A program made the position numbers and the translations under genes. From Scytolyngbya sp. HA4215-MV1 (lineage in GTDB: Bacteria; Cyanobacteriota; Cyanobacteriia; Leptolyngbyales; Leptolyngbyaceae): a stretch of DNA of 53,550 nt. Positions 19,134 to 29,385 of the stretch are shown here, piece after piece. Each line of letters starts with the position of its first letter. Within the stretch, counting starts at the first letter, position 1. Under the pieces are notes generated by a model. It saw nothing but the letters and a program-made list of their open reading frames with translations. It was not told the DNA's origin and made no database searches. The stretch is taken from NCBI GenBank assembly GCA_019359045.1, contig JAHHIA010000022.1, positions 1 to 53,550 on the forward strand. The letters run 5' to 3'.

Positions 19134-20561
19134 ATGAGTGAGATTGCGATCGCATTAGACAATGTCTCAAAGTGCTACAAACAGTATGATCGTCCAGTCG
19201 ATCGGCTAAAAGAGCTTTTGTTGCCTGGAAAAGTACGCGCCAATGAATTTTGGGCACTGCGCAACATAACCCTGGAAGTAGAAAAAGGGCAAACCTTGGG
19301 GATTGTCGGTCGCAACGGATCAGGCAAGAGTACGCTGCTGCAAATGATTGTGGGGACTATGACCCCCACGAACGGTCGGATCTCAGTTAACGGGCGGATT
19401 TCTGCCTTGCTCGAATTGGGTAGCGGCTTCAATCTGGAATTTACAGGGCGACAGAATGTATTTTTTAACGGTCGGTTACTGGGGCTGAGCCAGGAAGAAT
19501 TAGAACAAAAATTTGATGAAATCGCTGCCTTTGCAGATATTGGCAGCTTTATCGATCAACCCGTTAAGACTTACTCCAGCGGGATGTTTGTCCGGTTGGC
19601 ATTTGCAGTGGCGACCAGTGTTCGTCCTGATATCTTGGTCGTCGATGAAGCGCTTTCGGTAGGCGACGAAGCCTTTCAGCGCAAATGCTTTTCCCGGCTA
19701 CAAGCGATTCAAGATCGAGGAGGGACGATTCTATTCGTGTCTCACTCGGCACCCACCGTGGTCAAGCTTTGCAACTCTGCCATTCTGATCGAGCAAGGCG
19801 AAATGCTCTTGCACCATCGCCCCAAAGTGGTGGTCAACCAATACCAAAAATTGATTTATGCGCCTGCCCATAAGGTACAAGGCTTACGTGCTGAGATTTT
19901 GAAGCTGAATCAATCCGTGGAATCTCATGAGTCGCAGCAGAATGGTAACGAATCGACCGGGGTTTCTCAGGCTGCCTCAGATTCCAATGCCTTGTCAAAT
20001 TCCAGTACCAGTACACCGGAAAAACTAGGTGAATTCTATAGTCCTACGATGATGCCGACTAGTACGGTCGTTTATGTTTCCAGAGGGGTCACCATTTCAG
20101 ATTTCCAAATCACCAATTTGTCTGGCGATCCGGTTAACCACCTGATCAGTCGGAATGAATATATCTATTCGTACCTGGTCACCTTTGCCGAAGCCGCTGA
20201 AGAAGTGCAATTTGGGATGTTGGTGAAAACGATTACAGGCTATGAATTGGGAGGGACTTCTTTTCCGTTACGAGCGATCGACTACGTGGAGGCAGGCGCC
20301 ACCATATCCGTAAAATTTCAGATGAAGTGTCTCCTACAAGCAGGAACCTATTTTCTCAATGCTGGGGTGGTAGGCTCCATTGATGGAGAACCCACCTATT
20401 TGGCACGGTATGTCGATGCAGCCATGTTCAAAGTGCAGCCAGACGAAGAGTCTTGTGTAACTGCTATCGTGGATTTATTGATTGATTCTAATTTTCGGGT
20501 GCTACCCAAAGAAACTAGTGGGCAGTCAAAATTGGAAGCACCGCCTCAACTGGTGGATTAG
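19134..20561 (+). CDS. Polysaccharide export ABC ATPase with Wzt-type C-terminal domain
   Basis: This 475-residue ATPase energises the adjacent permease. The Walker A is GRNGSGKST (59-67), the signature lies in TYSSGMFVRLAFA and Walker B is DILVVDEALSVGDE. After a Ser/Asn-rich linker (about 245-300), a C-terminal beta-sandwich (about 305-460) resembles the Wzt carbohydrate-binding domain, which recognises a modified glycan terminus. That domain predicts coupling of export to glycan capping. Which polysaccharide is exported cannot be told. The sulfotransferase downstream may modify the same glycan; this is inference. Confidence 0.93.
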   Translation: MSEIAIALDNVSKCYKQYDRPVDRLKELLLPGKVRANEFWALRNITLEVEKGQTLGIVGRNGSGKSTLLQMIVGTMTPTNGRISVNGRISALLELGSGFNLEFTGRQNVFFNGRLLGLSQEELEQKFDEIAAFADIGSFIDQPVKTYSSGMFVRLAFAVATSVRPDILVVDEALSVGDEAFQRKCFSRLQAIQDRGGTILFVSHSAPTVVKLCNSAILIEQGEMLLHHRPKVVVNQYQKLIYAPAHKVQGLRAEILKLNQSVESHESQQNGNESTGVSQAASDSNALSNSSTSTPEKLGEFYSPTMMPTSTVVYVSRGVTISDFQITNLSGDPVNHLISRNEYIYSYLVTFAEAAEEVQFGMLVKTITGYELGGTSFPLRAIDYVEAGATISVKFQMKCLLQAGTYFLNAGVVGSIDGEPTYLARYVDAAMFKVQPDEESCVTAIVDLLIDSNFRVLPKETSGQSKLEAPPQLVD

Positions 20562-20656
20562 GGTTCGTCAATGCTTTGGTGACAGTTAGAGAAATCGATA
20601 GAGGTGATTTTAGGAAGAATTTTTACCTTCTCCAAGAAATTATTGTCTACACGCTA

Positions 20657-20772
20657 AGTAGGTAACCCTAATTAATTGTAAGAAAGGGGCTTGGGGGCTA
20701 CGCCCCCAGGCAGGGGTTTTACCCCCCTCCACCCCCAAAAACATCTTCAATTTAATTTAGCCCAGTTACTTA
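20657..20772 (+). repeat. 115-bp hairpin-forming repeat, copy 2
   Basis: This is the second copy of the element at 12323, with only scattered substitutions and short indels. The central hairpin (GGGGGC, TAC, GCCCCC) and terminal TAAGTA/TACTTA inverted ends are kept. It lies 38 bases upstream of the sulfotransferase start. Both copies lie in the same orientation, just before a plus-strand gene. Confidence 0.8.
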
Positions 20773-20810
20773 ACTGTTAAACGCACGTTTAGGGATTGAT
20801 ATCTGGATCT

Positions 20811-22052
20811 ATGGAAAATGTTGATGTCGGGCGATCGATGCTTATCGTCGCTGGGATGCATCGTTCTGGGACTTCGTTAACTGCCTCGCTCCTGCAAAAT
20901 GCCGGCGTTAATATGGGGCAGCGGCTAATGGAGGCAAACCCAGGCAATGTAAAGGGATATTTTGAAAATCTAGACTTTGTCGAATTTCACCAAATGGTAT
21001 TGCGCTCTCAAGGATTAAGTGAGAGTGGTTGGGTGATTCAAGGCGAAGCCACAGTTGAAGAACTGTATACAGAGAAAGCAAAAAAACTGGTTTACAATAG
21101 CTCACTGAGTCCCATTTGGGGGTGGAAAGACCCCAGAACCACGCTTTTTCTGGAATTTTGGGCAAATTTATTGCCAGAAGCAAACTTCATCCTGGTTTAT
21201 CGATCGCCCTGGGAAGTGGCAGACTCGCTTTATCGGCGATCGGTCAGGTACGGCGAAGTTTTTCTGGACCATCCAGATCTCGCTATTAAAGTCTGGATAC
21301 ACTACAATCAAAAAATTTTAGAGTTTCACCAAAAATATTCAAAGCGCTGCTTGCTGCGCAACCTCGAACAGATTACCCGCGATACCCCAGCTTTCTTTGC
21401 CGACCTCAACCGTCGATTTCATCTGCATCTCACGCCGCCTGAAACTGAGATTTACGATCGCACCATTCTCAATACCCAGGTTTCTGATACCTACCGTCCC
21501 TCGCTGGTCAATCAATATTTTCCCGAAGCGCTTGAAATCTATCGCCAATTGCATCTCCAGGAAGCCGAACCTGATCACCCCCCCGATCTCACGTTGATCG
21601 ATCGTGTGCAGACACACCCCTATCGAATTTCAGCGTTCCAGGACTGGATTAATGTCCGCTGTCTGGAAGTCAAAAGCAAAGAACTGCACGAGCAACTCGT
21701 TCATGCCCAAACCCAACTGCAACAAACTCAAGCAGAACTGGCGCAGTCTCATCTCCAGGCACAGCAATCTCAAGGAGAACTCGCCGAAACCCAGACCCAA
21801 TTACGGCACATGCAAACCCAGTTGGTGCAGATCCAGGACTCGGTCACCCAACTACAACAGTCTGCCCAGCAAACGCAACTCCAACTGGCTCAAAATCAGG
21901 CACAACTGGTTCATACCGAAAATCAACAGCAGCAGCTCCAAATTGCCCTGCAGCAAGTGACCGAAAAAATGGTTTGGATGGAAAATACAAGAACGTGGAA
22001 ACTCAGAAGCTATTGGTTGAAAGTAAGAAAGCGCCTGGGATTCGATAGTTAA
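20811..22052 (+). CDS. Sulfotransferase-family protein with C-terminal coiled coil
   Basis: The N-terminal 270 residues have the sulfotransferase fold. The 5'-phosphosulfate loop is GMHRSGTSLTASLLQ near the N terminus. WGWKDPRTTLFLEFW and FILVYRSPWEVADSL are the typical core and 3'-phosphate-binding segments. It would transfer sulfate from PAPS to a sugar or protein; the acceptor is unknown. From about residue 280 a Gln-rich coiled coil of some 100 residues follows (repeated TQLQQTQAEL-type heptads). I choose ATG 20811; a TTG at 20796 would add five residues. The location after the export pair suggests glycan modification. Confidence 0.87.
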   Translation: MENVDVGRSMLIVAGMHRSGTSLTASLLQNAGVNMGQRLMEANPGNVKGYFENLDFVEFHQMVLRSQGLSESGWVIQGEATVEELYTEKAKKLVYNSSLSPIWGWKDPRTTLFLEFWANLLPEANFILVYRSPWEVADSLYRRSVRYGEVFLDHPDLAIKVWIHYNQKILEFHQKYSKRCLLRNLEQITRDTPAFFADLNRRFHLHLTPPETEIYDRTILNTQVSDTYRPSLVNQYFPEALEIYRQLHLQEAEPDHPPDLTLIDRVQTHPYRISAFQDWINVRCLEVKSKELHEQLVHAQTQLQQTQAELAQSHLQAQQSQGELAETQTQLRHMQTQLVQIQDSVTQLQQSAQQTQLQLAQNQAQLVHTENQQQQLQIALQQVTEKMVWMENTRTWKLRSYWLKVRKRLGFDS

Positions 22053-22214
22053 CTCACATCCCTCACAAGTTCCTCAAATTGTTGGTTTAAAACTCAGAGT
22101 AGAGGGGAATGCCCCCAAACTATGAGGATTTTCAGGTTTTGAGTCCAGTTTCAGTAGACAGGAGGTCGTTGACTCAACCCTCAAATTCCAACTTCCTAGC
22201 TGAGGAACAAGGCT

Positions 22215-24443
22215 ATGTTTAGGCAATGGCAAGGTTTTGTGTCCGGCAAATGGACGAAAGAAGTAGATGTCCGGGACTTTATCCAAAAAAACTACACCCC
22301 TTACGAGGGCAATGAGCGTTTTTTAGCTGAGGCAAGCGATCGCACCACTCTTCTCTGGAACAAAGTAAAAGACCTGATGGCGCTAGAGCGTGAACGTGGT
22401 GTACTGGATGCCGATATCAAAGTTCCCTCCAGCATTACATCGCACGCTCCTGGATACATCGACCCCGAATTGGAGCAGGTGGTTGGCTTGCAAACTGATC
22501 AGCCTCTCAAACGTGCCATCATGCCCTTTGGGGGAATTCGGGTCGTGAAAGCAGGACTCGAAGCTTATGGCTATCAGCTTGATCCCGAAACGGAATTCAT
22601 CTTTACCCACTATCGCAAAACTCATAATGATGGCGTTTTCTCTGCTTATACTCGTGAGATGCGGTTGGCTAGGCATTCGGGCATCATCACAGGGTTGCCG
22701 GATGCCTATGGTCGGGGACGCATCATTGGCGATTATCGCCGAGTACCACTCTATGGGGTCGATTTTTTGATCGATGACAAGAAAAATCAGCTAGAATCCC
22801 TGGAAATTAGCACGATCGACGAGTCCACCCTCCTCTTGCGTGAAGAGATTTCTGAGCAGATCAAAGCGCTGTTTGAGCTAAAGGAAATGGCTACTAGCTA
22901 TGGCTTTGATATCAGCCAGCCAGCTAACACCGCCAAAGAAGCCATTCAGTGGCTTTATTTTGCTTATCTGGCAGCCGTGAAAGAGCAAAATGGTGCTGCC
23001 ATGTCCCTAGGACGAGTTTCTACCTTTTTGGATATTTACTGCGATCGCGATCTCAATCAGGGCATCGCCACCGAAGCCGATCTCCAGGAACTGATCGACC
23101 ATTTTGTGATGAAGCTGCGTATGGTGCGGTTCTTGCGAACACCGGACTATAACGAATTGTTTTCAGGCGATCCCACCTGGGTCACCGAAACGATTGCGGG
23201 CGTTGGTGAAGATGGCAGACCCCTTGTAACTCGTACCAGCTTCCGCTTTTTGCATACCCTGGGAAATTTGGGACCTGCACCTGAACCCAACCTGACTGTT
23301 TTATGGTCCGAACGACTGCCCCAACCTTTCAAACACTACTGCGCCCAGGTTTCGATCGCAAGCAGTTCGATCCAGTACGAAAACGATGATTTGATGCGTC
23401 CTTATTGGGGGGACGATTACGCGATCGCCTGCTGCGTCTCAGCAATGCGCATTGGCAAACAAATGCAGTTTTTTGGCGCACGGGTCAATCTGGCAAAATG
23501 CCTGCTCTACGCCATTAATGGCGGCAAAGATGAAAAATCGGGCGAACAAATTGCCCCAGCCTATGCCCCCATCACAGCTAACTACTTGGACTTTAACGAA
23601 GTGCTTCAGAAGTTAGATCTGATGATGGCCTGGCTCGCCAAAACCTACATCAACACACTCAACGTCATCCACGCCATGCACGACAAATATTGCTATGAGC
23701 GGATCGAGATGGCGTTGCACGATCGCGATGTCTTCCGCACCATGGCATGTGGCATCGCTGGACTCTCAGTCGTCGCAGATTCTCTGTCTGCCATAAAATA
23801 TGCCAGGGTCAAGGTGCTGCGAAACGAAGCGGGTCTGGCAGTAGATTACGAAATCGAAGGTGATTTCCCCAAATATGGCAATAATGACGATCGGGTCGAT
23901 GAAATTGCTGTGGATCTGGTCACTCGCTTTATGAAGAAGCTGCGCCAGAATCCTACCTACCGCCATGCCACCCCAACCCAGTCAATTTTGACTATCACCT
24001 CCAACGTGGTCTACGGCAAGAAAACGGGCAGTACCCCCGATGGACGCAAAGCTGGGGAACCATTTGCTCCCGGAGCCAATCCCATGCACGGGCGCGACAC
24101 CAAGGGGGCGATCGCTTCACTAGCATCCGTTGCCAAATTACCTTATGCCTACGCTCAAGACGGCATTTCCAATACCTTTTCCATTGCTCCGGGTGCACTC
24201 GGCAAAACGTCGGAAGCACGATCGAGTAACCTGACCAGCTTACTCGACAGTTACTGTCAGGATGGCGGCTTTCATCTCAACGTCAACGTGCTGAATCGAG
24301 ATACTTTGCTCGATGCCATGGATCACCCAGAACTCTACCCCCAGCTCACCATTCGAGTTTCGGGCTACGCGGTCAACTTCATCAAATTGACCCGTGAACA
24401 GCAACTGGATGTCATTAAGCGAACCTTCCACGAGCAGCTCTAG
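22215..24443 (+). CDS. pflB: Formate C-acetyltransferase (pyruvate formate-lyase)
   Basis: This glycyl-radical enzyme converts pyruvate and CoA to formate and acetyl-CoA under anoxia. It has the full family length of 742 residues. The catalytic cysteine pair is Cys406-Cys407 in [14 protein letters not shown]. The radical glycine is Gly717 in RVSGYAVNF near the C terminus. Substrate-loop motifs such as [20 protein letters not shown] are present. The radical SAM activase (PflA) that must install the radical is not within the window. Upstream sequence shows no obvious oxygen-responsive site. In a cyanobacterium it points to dark anaerobic fermentation. Confidence 0.97.
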   Translation: MFRQWQGFVSGKWTKEVDVRDFIQKNYTPYEGNERFLAEASDRTTLLWNKVKDLMALERERGVLDADIKVPSSITSHAPGYIDPELEQVVGLQTDQPLKRAIMPFGGIRVVKAGLEAYGYQLDPETEFIFTHYRKTHNDGVFSAYTREMRLARHSGIITGLPDAYGRGRIIGDYRRVPLYGVDFLIDDKKNQLESLEISTIDESTLLLREEISEQIKALFELKEMATSYGFDISQPANTAKEAIQWLYFAYLAAVKEQNGAAMSLGRVSTFLDIYCDRDLNQGIATEADLQELIDHFVMKLRMVRFLRTPDYNELFSGDPTWVTETIAGVGEDGRPLVTRTSFRFLHTLGNLGPAPEPNLTVLWSERLPQPFKHYCAQVSIASSSIQYENDDLMRPYWGDDYAIACCVSAMRIGKQMQFFGARVNLAKCLLYAINGGKDEKSGEQIAPAYAPITANYLDFNEVLQKLDLMMAWLAKTYINTLNVIHAMHDKYCYERIEMALHDRDVFRTMACGIAGLSVVADSLSAIKYARVKVLRNEAGLAVDYEIEGDFPKYGNNDDRVDEIAVDLVTRFMKKLRQNPTYRHATPTQSILTITSNVVYGKKTGSTPDGRKAGEPFAPGANPMHGRDTKGAIASLASVAKLPYAYAQDGISNTFSIAPGALGKTSEARSSNLTSLLDSYCQDGGFHLNVNVLNRDTLLDAMDHPELYPQLTIRVSGYAVNFIKLTREQQLDVIKRTFHEQL

Positions 24444-24476
24444 GGTAGAGTTCGGTTGGGAAAAACCACCACCTTA

Positions 24477-24552
24477 GGTAGATGGGTAAGGTAGATGGGT
24501 AAATGGGCGCATGAGTGAATTAACTGAACTACCCATCTACCATCTACCCATC
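24477..24552. terminator. Long repeat-built hairpin between convergent pflB and HD gene
   Basis: The left arm is two tandem GGTAGATGGGTA units (24477-24501) and the right arm is their inverted copies (24530-24552), with a 28-base loop. One small bulge interrupts the stem. Its position between two convergent stops suggests bidirectional termination or mRNA end protection. The arms are short tandem repeats typical of filamentous cyanobacteria. Confidence 0.55.
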
Positions 24553-24617
24553 CAATTACTCAAGCGCAAACCCCTTTCTACCCAAGTGCAACCTCCATCC
24601 AGAAGCTTTAGAGAAAG

Positions 24618-25454
24618 CTACTCATCCGGCTTCTCGTGCTCAACCACAAACACATTGGAGTAGAGATTCGCGATAATTTGTTTTCCTTGTTGGGTCAGCG
24701 ACAGATAGTACAGCGCATCTTGAATATAGGGAAACACGCCGTGCCAGTAGAACTTGGGATAATTTTTGCGAAGATCCCCAGGATGGCGATAGCCCAGCGC
24801 TTTATTCACTCCCGTTTCTTCAAACTCGTAGTAGAGTGCACCAATTTTCTTTAAGTAGCGGGGATCGCTGAGTTGCCCAATTAAATCAGATGCGCGGATC
24901 AAGCCAGGATAATTAATGGTGTCCTGGTGGTCTTCGGCGGCAGGCACAGGGAATCGAGTGAGTTCAATATTGTACTTAATCAACTCGGCATCAATGAGTT
25001 TATGTCCACCAAAGCGCTCATCAACAAACAGCTTTGCCCGATCTACATGGTAAGGAGTCAGCCCTGCATCAGAAGATCCCGGCGGCAAAGCAACCATCAT
25101 GCCATCGCGCCCTGTTGCATAGTGCCCATCCCGATCTTGACGGCACACCCCTTTGACATAACCAATGTCATGGCAGACTAGCGAAATAATGAAGTGAAGC
25201 CAATCTTCGCAGGAAACCCCGCCTTCTCGAATATGACGCCCTCGCAAGATTTCCTGACCGACTAGCGTCACCAAAATTGTGTGCTCAACATTGTGGTACA
25301 AAGCATCGCTGTTGGCGATATTCTCCAGAGCCATTGATCCAACCCAACCGATGATGTCTTCATAATCAGACTTCCAACCGCCATAGGTGCGGCGATAGCC
25401 TTCTTTGAGCTTGAGAACGAAGTCGTCAATTAGGAGTTCAGTTGCGTTAAACAT
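24618..25454 (-). CDS. HD-domain metal-dependent phosphohydrolase
   Basis: This is a 278-residue HD-superfamily protein. Metal ligands are visible as YHNVEH near residue 53, the central HD pair in LVCHDIGYVKG near 94, and a later Asp in RASDLIGQLSD. The family hydrolyses phosphate esters, often nucleotides or cyclic nucleotides; the substrate is unknown here. The start ATG gives MFNATELLIDDFVLKLK. It converges on pflB with a shared hairpin. Confidence 0.85.
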   Translation of the reverse strand: MFNATELLIDDFVLKLKEGYRRTYGGWKSDYEDIIGWVGSMALENIANSDALYHNVEHTILVTLVGQEILRGRHIREGGVSCEDWLHFIISLVCHDIGYVKGVCRQDRDGHYATGRDGMMVALPPGSSDAGLTPYHVDRAKLFVDERFGGHKLIDAELIKYNIELTRFPVPAAEDHQDTINYPGLIRASDLIGQLSDPRYLKKIGALYYEFEETGVNKALGYRHPGDLRKNYPKFYWHGVFPYIQDALYYLSLTQQGKQIIANLYSNVFVVEHEKPDE

Positions 25455-26137
25455 GCTGCGTACTCACCGACACTGAATGCGTCATCAAAAACAATACAGG
25501 AGGTTGCACCCATCTACCAAAAACGATCGCGCTCTAAGAGAATGTTTTAAAGGACTTTGAGGCTGATTTCCCTCTTTTTTCTAAGCGCAGCAGCGCATTG
25601 AACGCGGGCTAGAGGGGATCTCTGAGTGTTCAACATCACAGCTAACACCTTTTCAAACAACCGTTAAAGAATTGCTTCAAACTTGCAGATAGTTTAATCC
25701 TTCCCACTCTAACCAATTGCTGCACAATCTTTAGAGAATTTCATCTTTAATTAGAATCGGTCAAAATATTACGTATCAGAGACTACTACTTCGCTACGTA
25801 TGCGTTGCCAAGTTATTAATAAAGAAGATTTGGAGCTAATTGTAGCTGCTGAACTGAAAATGAGTTCCTGTATCTGTTGACCCACGGAATCTTCCGAAGA
25901 ATTGCAATCTTAATAGTACGGTAGTCAGAGTTTAAATCCAGAAGGGTGTTACCCCCTTAAAGCGATAAAACAAGCTTGAGAGACTGTTTGACAAGTCTTT
26001 GGCGGTTTAAGGAACAAAGTCTGCCCGCAGGGATACCACAAATCTAGAATTTTATTGCCCTATAGGTAAATTTTATATGTATCGCTATAACTTAATAGTG
26101 GTCAAAATGACAAAGATTTAGCCTTTTCAACCATCGA
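25455..26137. other. Gene-free AT-rich region
   Basis: About 680 bases between two minus-strand genes. It holds no ORF with a good start and no RNA gene I can recognise. A 26-codon ORF at 25800-25880 (plus strand) ends in SSCICC but lacks a ribosome binding site. This stretch must contain the HD gene promoter. Confidence 0.45.
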
Positions 26138-28294
26138 CTAAAACTGGAAGCCTAAAAGATTCCAATAAGAAAGGCTCCAGAGAAAACTGTAGGAAGTGAA
26201 AACAATTGTTAAGTAATACCATCGTCTCAATCCTGACCAGTACGGGCGATTCCAGGTGATGAGGATCAGAATAATCGCAGTACTTGTGCATCCTATAGAC
26301 AGAGCTGGAATATAGAGTAACCCCAAGATTCCCAAGGTGATGCCGTAGGCAAATTCATAGAGATTGCTAAACAGTAGCAGTAAAAAGAGTCCTCCTAGAA
26401 AGGAGAGATTAAGTGTACTGATTACCGTTGGCAAAATGGAGCCGAAATGATGAATTGTGAGATGGTCTTTCATGCGAAAGCATGATGAGTGAGTTGCAGA
26501 ATAGCTGAGCCAGAATGAGAGAAACTTGGATCCTTGGCGAATACAAGTCAACAGAAAAATCAGGATACAGCCTCCCAACAGTTGCGTTTGGAAGGCGGTA
26601 GTTTCGTACCAGGCTAATTTCTCGAATGCATCTGCACCAATGAATAAATGCGTGATGTGTCCCTGATTATCTTCTCGAAAAGCAACTAAAGGTCCCCCCA
26701 ACCATTGAAAAAGCAGGGAATCCACCTCTACAAGTTGATTCGGTTGTGTGGCAGAGAAAGGCACCCCGGAATTGACGTTTGGTTGTGCCCCAGCCTGAGT
26801 AGAGAGAACTGAATCTACTTGCCCGATCGCCCGACGAGGAGAGCGATCGCGACGAAAGCTATGAGGTTCTAGAATTAAAATCCCGTCCGATGTTGCCTTG
26901 ATATGGATTTCAGGTGCCGAGGTTGGTGCTTTGAATAAGACGGGCGCAATTTTTTCTAACGTTTTGTGGGAATAGCGATTGTATCGATAACTGCCGATGA
27001 AGTAGTTCATTCGCCGCTGATTCTTGCTGAGCTGGGCAGACGGGGCAGCAATCGATACGGGATAGTAGCGATCGAGAAACTGCTTGACCAATTGTTCGCG
27101 CAACTCATCCTGGTGATTGTTGTAAGCGACAAAAAAACCAAGATTTTGTTCAGGCAGCAAAAAGAGCAGACTGGCAAAGCCGGGATCGGTTCCCCCATGC
27201 TCGATCGCTCGTTGACCATTTTGAAATCGCTCCGAAAAGCCATATGCCCAACCCGGTAGCCGAGGATGATGGGTAAAATGTTGTCGATGTATCTCCTGGA
27301 TTGTTTTCGCCTGCAAGACTTGTGTCTGGTCATATTGCCCGTTTTGTAGATGAGCAATCATAAAGTGAGAAATATCGGTCGCCGTTGCCTTCAACGCACC
27401 TGCGGGTGCGTCATTGACAAAATAGGGCGGTAGCGGTTGATAACGCCCATGCTTATACGCATAACCCACCGCCAGATCAGGCGCCAAGTAGGAAGGGAGG
27501 GGTTGCAAAAAACTGCTGTGGCGCATCCGTAAAGGTTGCAGGATATACTCGTCTACATACTGAGCAAACGGTAAGCCAGCAATGGTTTCGACCAGATAGC
27601 CCACTAAAGCAATGCCATGATTGGAATAGCTGATGATGCTTCCAGGTGGCATAACACGGGGTGGCATCCGTTGTGCCAGGTAATCCGCCAATGGAGCGAT
27701 GCTAGCTGTGTTACGGGCGGCGATGCCGATAAACCGCTCATCAAATCCTCCTGTGTGGGTTAATAAGTTATCTAGAGTTACCGGAGCGGCGTAGGTTTCG
27801 GCAACTTGAAAGCGGGTTAGGTAATGATTGATATCTTCATGCAGGTTGATCTGTCCCTGTTCTACTAATTGCATCACGGCAGTAGTCGCAAATAGCTTAG
27901 AGACTGAAGCAAGACGAAATAAGGTTTTATCGGGAGATGCGGGAATCTGCTTCTCCAAATTTGCATAACCATATCCTTTAGCAAAAAAAGGCTTGCCATC
28001 TTTTACCAAGGCAAACACGGCTCCAGGAATATGCAAATCTGCCATTTGCTGAGTAAAGAAGTTGTCCAGAAAAGCTTCTAATTCCTGGCGATCGATCGGT
28101 CCTTGAGGATGAGAAACGATTTGTGCGGTGTTAAGAGCGATCGATGCAGCGGGTTTAACTTCAGTCGAAATTGCTTGCGCAAAAGCTGGCACTCCAGACA
28201 ATAACCAGATGCAAACCCACCCTATTAATCCCAGAATCGATCGCTTTGTCCAGAGCAGCCTCATACTGGTCCATCTTGGGTCTAAACCGTTCAT
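26138..28294 (-). CDS. Serine hydrolase, class C beta-lactamase fold, membrane-anchored
   Basis: The first 40 residues are a signal or anchor helix ending in PAFAQA. The beta-lactamase/penicillin-binding-protein fold spans about residues 65-420. Catalytic motifs are SVSK (Ser130, Lys133), YSN (Tyr223) and HGG in IEHGGTDPGFASLLF. After a linker domain, three to five hydrophobic segments occupy the last 170 residues, giving a polytopic C terminus. Such proteins are usually esterases or D-aminopeptidases acting in the periplasm rather than resistance enzymes. An internal ATG (MRLLWTKRS, residue 11) is an alternative start. Confidence 0.9.
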   Translation of the reverse strand: MNGLDPRWTSMRLLWTKRSILGLIGWVCIWLLSGVPAFAQAISTEVKPAASIALNTAQIVSHPQGPIDRQELEAFLDNFFTQQMADLHIPGAVFALVKDGKPFFAKGYGYANLEKQIPASPDKTLFRLASVSKLFATTAVMQLVEQGQINLHEDINHYLTRFQVAETYAAPVTLDNLLTHTGGFDERFIGIAARNTASIAPLADYLAQRMPPRVMPPGSIISYSNHGIALVGYLVETIAGLPFAQYVDEYILQPLRMRHSSFLQPLPSYLAPDLAVGYAYKHGRYQPLPPYFVNDAPAGALKATATDISHFMIAHLQNGQYDQTQVLQAKTIQEIHRQHFTHHPRLPGWAYGFSERFQNGQRAIEHGGTDPGFASLLFLLPEQNLGFFVAYNNHQDELREQLVKQFLDRYYPVSIAAPSAQLSKNQRRMNYFIGSYRYNRYSHKTLEKIAPVLFKAPTSAPEIHIKATSDGILILEPHSFRRDRSPRRAIGQVDSVLSTQAGAQPNVNSGVPFSATQPNQLVEVDSLLFQWLGGPLVAFREDNQGHITHLFIGADAFEKLAWYETTAFQTQLLGGCILIFLLTCIRQGSKFLSFWLSYSATHSSCFRMKDHLTIHHFGSILPTVISTLNLSFLGGLFLLLLFSNLYEFAYGITLGILGLLYIPALSIGCTSTAIILILITWNRPYWSGLRRWYYLTIVFTSYSFLWSLSYWNLLGFQF

Positions 28295-28424
28295 GTAAAT
28301 TGCTTTAAAAAGTTTTAATTATTGATCAGTTTAAAATGTTTAAAATTTTCGTCACATCATTTTTTTAAAGTTTCAATTCCAAAAAATTACCTGATCAATT
28401 GCTCATCTGAATCGGCTTGAAAAC

Positions 28425-29159
28425 TCAGAAATTGCGCTGATTAACTTCTGCATTAATCGCTTTTAATTTGGCTTTTAGACGAGCGCGAAAAAGCTGATAA
28501 AACATTCCTTGAGCACTAGCAGATTTTGGTTGAGCTTCTACGATCAGAGTGAGCAATACTTGGTTTTTAGAACTATCGGAATTGACTGTGATCGGCTGGA
28601 GTGTCCAGGCGCCCTGTAATGTTTTCAGCTTACCTTCCACCATGCTAAAGCTGTAACCACTCTCAGGGGTTTCAGTAATCCGCAAGCGCGTGCGAGCAGT
28701 AAAGGTTAACAGCGCAATATGATAGCGATCGACTTGTTCAAGCAAGTACTGATTGCCATTGATTTCCAATACCTTGCTAACAGGCATATCGGGCATGAAG
28801 CGAAAATAGTGGGCATAATCAGTGAGTACTGACCAGACCTGAGAGGGACTGGCATGAATCAAGATTCGAGCAGTATAGTTACCGTCTTTTCCAGTTACCA
28901 CAGGCTGACCCTGTTGCAAAGTTAATTGTTCTAAATCAGGCAAAGTTACGAGAGGATTAGCAGAAATAGCTTCAGCCAAAGTAAAATTTTTGGAGGGTGA
29001 CTTGCTGGAACCTTGGATGATTAAAGGTTGATTATTTAATAATGAAGTATCGGAATGCGGCGGTTGCCACATTCGTGCAGATACGGTTTCTGCGCACAAA
29101 GGGGGGCTGGTGATACTGATGAAAGTCGCGATCAACAGCATCTTGGGCATTATTTTCAT
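28425..29159 (-). CDS. Exported SRPBCC (START/cyclase-like) family protein
   Basis: A 244-residue protein with an N-terminal signal peptide (MKIMPKMLLIATFISITSPP then LCAE). The SRPBCC fold covers about residues 90-235: ARILIHASPSQVWSVLTDYA is the diagnostic opening strand and helix, followed by RFMPDMPVSKVLEI. The family binds hydrophobic ligands in a deep cavity; the ligand is unknown. It lies 130 bases upstream of the serine hydrolase on the same strand and may be co-transcribed with it. Confidence 0.87.
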   Translation of the reverse strand: MKIMPKMLLIATFISITSPPLCAETVSARMWQPPHSDTSLLNNQPLIIQGSSKSPSKNFTLAEAISANPLVTLPDLEQLTLQQGQPVVTGKDGNYTARILIHASPSQVWSVLTDYAHYFRFMPDMPVSKVLEINGNQYLLEQVDRYHIALLTFTARTRLRITETPESGYSFSMVEGKLKTLQGAWTLQPITVNSDSSKNQVLLTLIVEAQPKSASAQGMFYQLFRARLKAKLKAINAEVNQRNF

Positions 29160-29385
29160 TTTCCGAGGAGAAATCTAGGGTGTGATGAGTTACTTGACTC
29201 TAGAAGAGAGATAGTCAAGAACTGGGAAAGATGTTTCTCACGTTGCAAAATTTTACCTTTGCATTGGGACAACAAGATTCCCTGATTAAAAAAACTCCCT
29301 TACGATCCGATTTAGATCTTTAGAGCGTGGGAAAGCTTGATCACTCCGTGAAATACTTGAAGTGCAAACTTGTCCAGGTTTTACT

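Noticed and set aside
26138-28294. Antibiotic-resistance beta-lactamase
   Set aside because: The SxxK/YxN/HGG set and large membrane domain fit serine hydrolases of the class C fold in general; nothing shows resistance.
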